DNA from: ZC4RG30 sp041168985
GTDB lineage: Bacteria > Pseudomonadota > Gammaproteobacteria > Steroidobacterales > Steroidobacteraceae
DNA length: 6,462 nt
Direction: 5' to 3'
NCBI GenBank assembly: GCA_041168985.1
Contig: JBEEKA010000037.1
Span: forward strand, 1 to 6,462
Of the stretch, positions 4,071 to 6,462 are shown one piece after another. The position numbers and the translations under genes were made by a program. The stretch's first letter is position 1, and every line of letters begins with the position of its first letter. The notes below the pieces were generated by a model that was not told the origin of the DNA, did not search any database, and worked only from the letters and a program-made list of their open reading frames with translations.

Positions 4071-6462
4071 TCAGCGTGCCGGGCTGCCGATGGAATCCAG
4101 CGACAGTCGATAGCCGAGGCTGAAGAAGTAGCGCGTATTGCGCTCCGTGACGCCACGCGTCGTACGGTCTCCGAACTCTGCGCCGGCTTCGAATTCGATC
4201 TGGCCGTAGCGGCGCAGGAAGTCGAGGCGGAACGACGGCGCGTACAACCACTGCACGGTCCCGTTGTCGGTCAGCTCACGGTGGTCCGCGCGGACCCTGG
4301 AAAGCAGTCGCCACGACGCCCCCAGCGGCATGCGGTTGCTGGCGCCGAGCGAATAGGTGCTGGCACCGGCGCCCTGCTGGTAGCGAACGGCGATGGTGCT
4401 GGCATCCCCTTCGCGCAGCAGTCCGTTGACCAGCACTTCGCCAGTCAGCGATGAATCCAGCCCGTATGCCGGCATGGCGTCCACGCCTCCCGATGCCGGC
4501 ATGCCACTGATGTCGACCGCATACGCGCTGAGCGTCCACTGGGCGCGCTGGCCGAAGGGATGCGAGATCGCGATGCTTGCCTGGTCCAGGGTCGTGGAGC
4601 GGTCCTTCGCCAGCTGCTCGAGTTCGGACGGCGTGAACATCGTGCGCAGTTCGTCGAAAGTCAGCACGGGCTGCCCGACGAGCGCGTTCCGGAGGCTCAG
4701 CGTCGGGCTGCGCTGGTGCCCCGCGCTCGCATTGAGCGTGAAGGAATCCGGCAGCACGAAGGTGCCCAGGACCATCGCATTGTTCACATCGGAAAAGTGC
4801 ACGTCATAGTCGAACAACGCGATCAGCGTTCGCCCCGACTTGAGGTATCGCGTCTCGACGCCGACCGACTGCCGATCCGTTTCCCCGTAATACTGCTGCG
4901 CGATGGCATACAGCGATGTATCCCAGGTATGCGCGGCATTGGCGTAATCCGCCGACACGCCGACGAAACGTCGGTGGCTGTCCAGGCCTTCGCGCGAATT
5001 CTCCACGGGCAGGCCGGCAACGACGCTGAACGAAAGCTGGGGCCGCATCTGCCAATTGGCCAGCACACCGTCGAAGCTGTTGAAGAGACCTGACATGCCG
5101 CGAGACTGCCTGCCACCCTTGATGCTCCAGTTCCGTTCACGATCGCGAAGTTCGGCGTAAGCGACGGAGATGCGGCGCTGGTCACCACGGCCATCCGGCA
5201 TGAAGTCATTTAGGTAACCGGCACTGATGCGGCTCGTGAAGTCATAGCGCTCGCCACGATGCCTCGCGACGAGGTCGACGCCGCTGATCAGCGCGTTCTG
5301 GCTGACGAAGTCCCGCGACTGCGCATCGGTGCGTACCTGCGAGTTGTCCCGGCGCCAGGTCTGGTCAACGCTGCCGTAGATCCGCCAGCCTTCGTCGCCC
5401 CCGCCGCCTTCACCCGTGCCCTTGCGCCCGGGCAGGCTCGCCTGGCGAACGGCCCTGAGTCGTGCCCGCACGCGCTCCGCACCTGGCCCATCCGGATACT
5501 GTCGCAGGTATTCCTCGTACTCGTTCTTCGCGTGCGCGAACTGCTTGTTGCGCTCGCGCACGAGCCCCAGGAGCTCCTGCGCATCGGCACGATTCGCGTA
5601 GTCCGGCGACAGCAGTATCTTCTCGAGCAGCGCGACGGCCTCGTCATAGCGCTTCTTGCCGTTCGCCGCCCTCGCATCCGACAGCATGGCATCAAGGCCC
5701 GGATCGCGATGCAGCGTCTGCGGCGGAGCACCGGACTCGGGCTTGACCGTCTTGCGGTCATCCCGCGTTGCATCCGGAGCCTGCGCTTCGTCCTCGATGC
5801 CGACCCAGACGCCGCTGTAGGACTTCTGGGCCTCGCGCAGCACTTTTTCCGCTGCGCCCTTGGAGAAGAAGGGGCCCGCGCGAAGGCGATTCCACATCTC
5901 GCCCTTCACCTCGGTCTGCGAGACGAACACCGGCACGCCCAGCAGGGTACGGGCACGCGCCACCTCCGCGGTCGGGATCGGTGACTTCGAGGAAAGCAGG
6001 TTCACGGAGTAGGTCCCGATGGCACCCTTTTCGTCATCGACCAGCACCTGGATCGAGGACTTCTTCTGGCGCTGGACCCTGATCCGCAGGGCGTGCGCAT
6101 CGCCGGTCGGCTCCACATCGAATTTTTCGATGCGGTTCCACTGCACGAGCAGCTCGGCACCACCGGTCACGCCGGAGATCAGTTCCAGCGACCGGACCAG
6201 ACCGACGTCATCGGCCGGCAACAGGCGCTCGGTCGGGAACGCGGACTGAGGGGAGATTCCGCAGTCCGGCCCCGGCATCAGGCGTATGCGGATGTCAGCG
6301 CCTTCCTTGCCGGGCAGGTGGCCCTGGTAACGCATCGCGCAGGAGAACTCCAGGCTGAGGTCGAGCCTTCCTTCCCGCTCCTGGACGCTGCTGCCCAGAA
6401 GGAGACGCCCCGACTGCGCCTGCACTGTCCCGGCAGCCATCGCGGCTCCGAGCAGGAACAGG
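4071..6462 (-). CDS. SPOR-TPR-outer-membrane beta-barrel protein (5' end outside window)
   Basis: This large envelope protein of unknown function is open at its 5' end. The frame stays open to the right edge and the residues before the first ATG in view (6438-6440) read LFLLGAA, continuing a signal-peptide core that ends in VQA-Q. That ATG is therefore probably internal and the true start lies beyond the window. Numbered from it, the order is: a beta-rich domain with two cysteines (C34, C60; about 10-141), a SPOR-like domain (142-217), a charged linker (218-247), TPR-like helices (248-332), a Gly-rich linker (336-350), and a barrel of about 20 amphipathic strands (351-781). An acidic helical stretch (about 584-616) sits inside the barrel. 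The tail DSIGSPAR follows the last strand RYFFSLGYRLSL. SPOR domains bind denuded peptidoglycan glycans; TPR plus barrel recalls exopolysaccharide exporters (BcsC, PgaA, PelB) and Slam proteins, but I cannot assign it to any of these. No partner genes are in view. Confidence 0.85.
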   Translation of the reverse strand, partial: LFLLGAAMAAGTVQAQSGRLLLGSSVQEREGRLDLSLEFSCAMRYQGHLPGKEGADIRIRLMPGPDCGISPQSAFPTERLLPADDVGLVRSLELISGVTGGAELLVQWNRIEKFDVEPTGDAHALRIRVQRQKKSSIQVLVDDEKGAIGTYSVNLLSSKSPIPTAEVARARTLLGVPVFVSQTEVKGEMWNRLRAGPFFSKGAAEKVLREAQKSYSGVWVGIEDEAQAPDATRDDRKTVKPESGAPPQTLHRDPGLDAMLSDARAANGKKRYDEAVALLEKILLSPDYANRADAQELLGLVRERNKQFAHAKNEYEEYLRQYPDGPGAERVRARLRAVRQASLPGRKGTGEGGGGDEGWRIYGSVDQTWRRDNSQVRTDAQSRDFVSQNALISGVDLVARHRGERYDFTSRISAGYLNDFMPDGRGDQRRISVAYAELRDRERNWSIKGGRQSRGMSGLFNSFDGVLANWQMRPQLSFSVVAGLPVENSREGLDSHRRFVGVSADYANAAHTWDTSLYAIAQQYYGETDRQSVGVETRYLKSGRTLIALFDYDVHFSDVNNAMVLGTFVLPDSFTLNASAGHQRSPTLSLRNALVGQPVLTFDELRTMFTPSELEQLAKDRSTTLDQASIAISHPFGQRAQWTLSAYAVDISGMPASGGVDAMPAYGLDSSLTGEVLVNGLLREGDASTIAVRYQQGAGASTYSLGASNRMPLGASWRLLSRVRADHRELTDNGTVQWLYAPSFRLDFLRRYGQIEFEAGAEFGDRTTRGVTERNTRYFFSLGYRLSLDSIGSPAR
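4098..5390 (-). other. C-terminal outer-membrane beta-barrel domain
   Basis: About 430 residues show alternating polar/aromatic strand patterns separated by short turns, for example WRIYGSVDQTWRR, DFTSRISAGYLNDF, VGVETRYLKS, IEFEAGAEFGD and RYFFSLGYRLSL. I count about 20-22 candidate strands. The gene ends soon after the last strand, as in transmembrane barrels, although the final residue is Arg, not the usual aromatic residue. Confidence 0.75.
5445..5699 (-). other. TPR-like helical region of the barrel protein
   Basis: Residues 248-332 form roughly two helix pairs with TPR spacing: SDARAANGKKRYDEAVALLE, then a helix with ADAQELLGLVRERNKQFAHA, then a helix with EYEEYLRQYPDGPGAERV. The KKRYDEAVALLEK and YLRQYPDGP stretches are typical TPR signatures. 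Such repeats usually serve protein-protein contacts in the periplasm. Confidence 0.75.
5790..6017 (-). other. SPOR-like (peptidoglycan-binding) domain of the barrel protein
   Basis: Residues 142-217 fit the SPOR pattern: a first strand TYSVNLLSS, a helix with TAEVARARTLLG, the strand VPVFVSQTEV, the signature WNRLRAGPFFSKGAAEKVL (compare the common yRVrvGPFxsxxeAexxl), and a closing strand GVWVGIED. SPOR domains bind peptidoglycan stripped of stem peptides and usually occur in division or cell-wall proteins, not in barrels. Confidence 0.75.
6018..6413 (-). other. N-terminal periplasmic beta-rich domain of the barrel protein
   Basis: About 130 residues of alternating hydrophobic pattern (for example RLDLSLEFSC, DIRIRLMPG, GAELLVQWNRIEKFDVE, HALRIRVQ) suggest a beta-sandwich. 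Two cysteines 26 residues apart (C34 and C60) could form a disulfide in the periplasm. The pattern is weakly reminiscent of AMIN-type glycan-binding domains, which would match the SPOR domain that follows, but I do not recognise it with confidence. Confidence 0.45.
6417..6462 (-). other. Partial signal peptide of the barrel protein
   Basis: The visible residues LFLLGAAMAAGTVQA-QS form the end of a hydrophobic core and an A-type signal-peptidase I site. The positively charged n-region and start codon must lie past the right edge. This indicates Sec-dependent export, as expected for an outer-membrane barrel. Confidence 0.7.

Noticed and set aside
5259..5984. 241-codon plus-strand open frame opposite the barrel gene
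   Set aside because: It is antisense to the SPOR-TPR region, which shows real domain patterns. The antisense product has low-complexity Arg/Ala/Leu composition typical of shadows.
4071..6440. Taking the ATG at 6438-6440 as the true start of the barrel gene
   Set aside because: The codons before it (LFLLGAA) continue a signal-peptide core, and the frame is open to the window edge, so the gene is more likely 5'-truncated by the window.

Overview
The window is GC-rich and densely coding. It looks like a chromosomal segment of a Gram-negative proteobacterium: it carries a proteobacterial-type AlkB, an RhlE-type DEAD-box helicase start, a secreted alkaline phosphatase and a large outer-membrane beta-barrel protein. 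A high-GC gammaproteobacterium (Xanthomonadales/Nevskiales/Steroidobacterales-like) is my best guess, but nothing in the sequence fixes the taxon. I see no insertion sequences, tRNA or rRNA genes, CRISPR arrays or phage genes.

Layout from left to right: (1) the first 130 codons of a DEAD-box RNA helicase on the minus strand, cut by the left edge; (2) a 156-bp gap rich in inverted repeats; (3) an alkaline phosphatase gene and, 14 bp upstream of it on the same strand, a 12-TM MFS transporter gene, which together form a likely two-gene operon; (4) a 73-bp divergent intergenic region with a 25-nt imperfect inverted repeat; (5) alkB on the plus strand; (6) an 18-bp convergent gap; (7) a large minus-strand gene, cut by the right edge inside its signal peptide, for a modular envelope protein: an N-terminal beta-rich domain with two cysteines, a SPOR domain, TPR-like helices, a Gly-rich linker and an outer-membrane beta-barrel of about 430 residues.

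Links between genes: the phosphatase and transporter probably work together, with periplasmic dephosphorylation of an organic phosphate and uptake of an organic product, but the substrate cannot be read from sequence. alkB (direct reversal of alkylation damage) and the helicase (RNA metabolism) appear to be independent neighbours. The SPOR-TPR-barrel protein is the least understood gene here and the best candidate for something undescribed: its architecture suggests a link between peptidoglycan and an outer-membrane pore or export channel.
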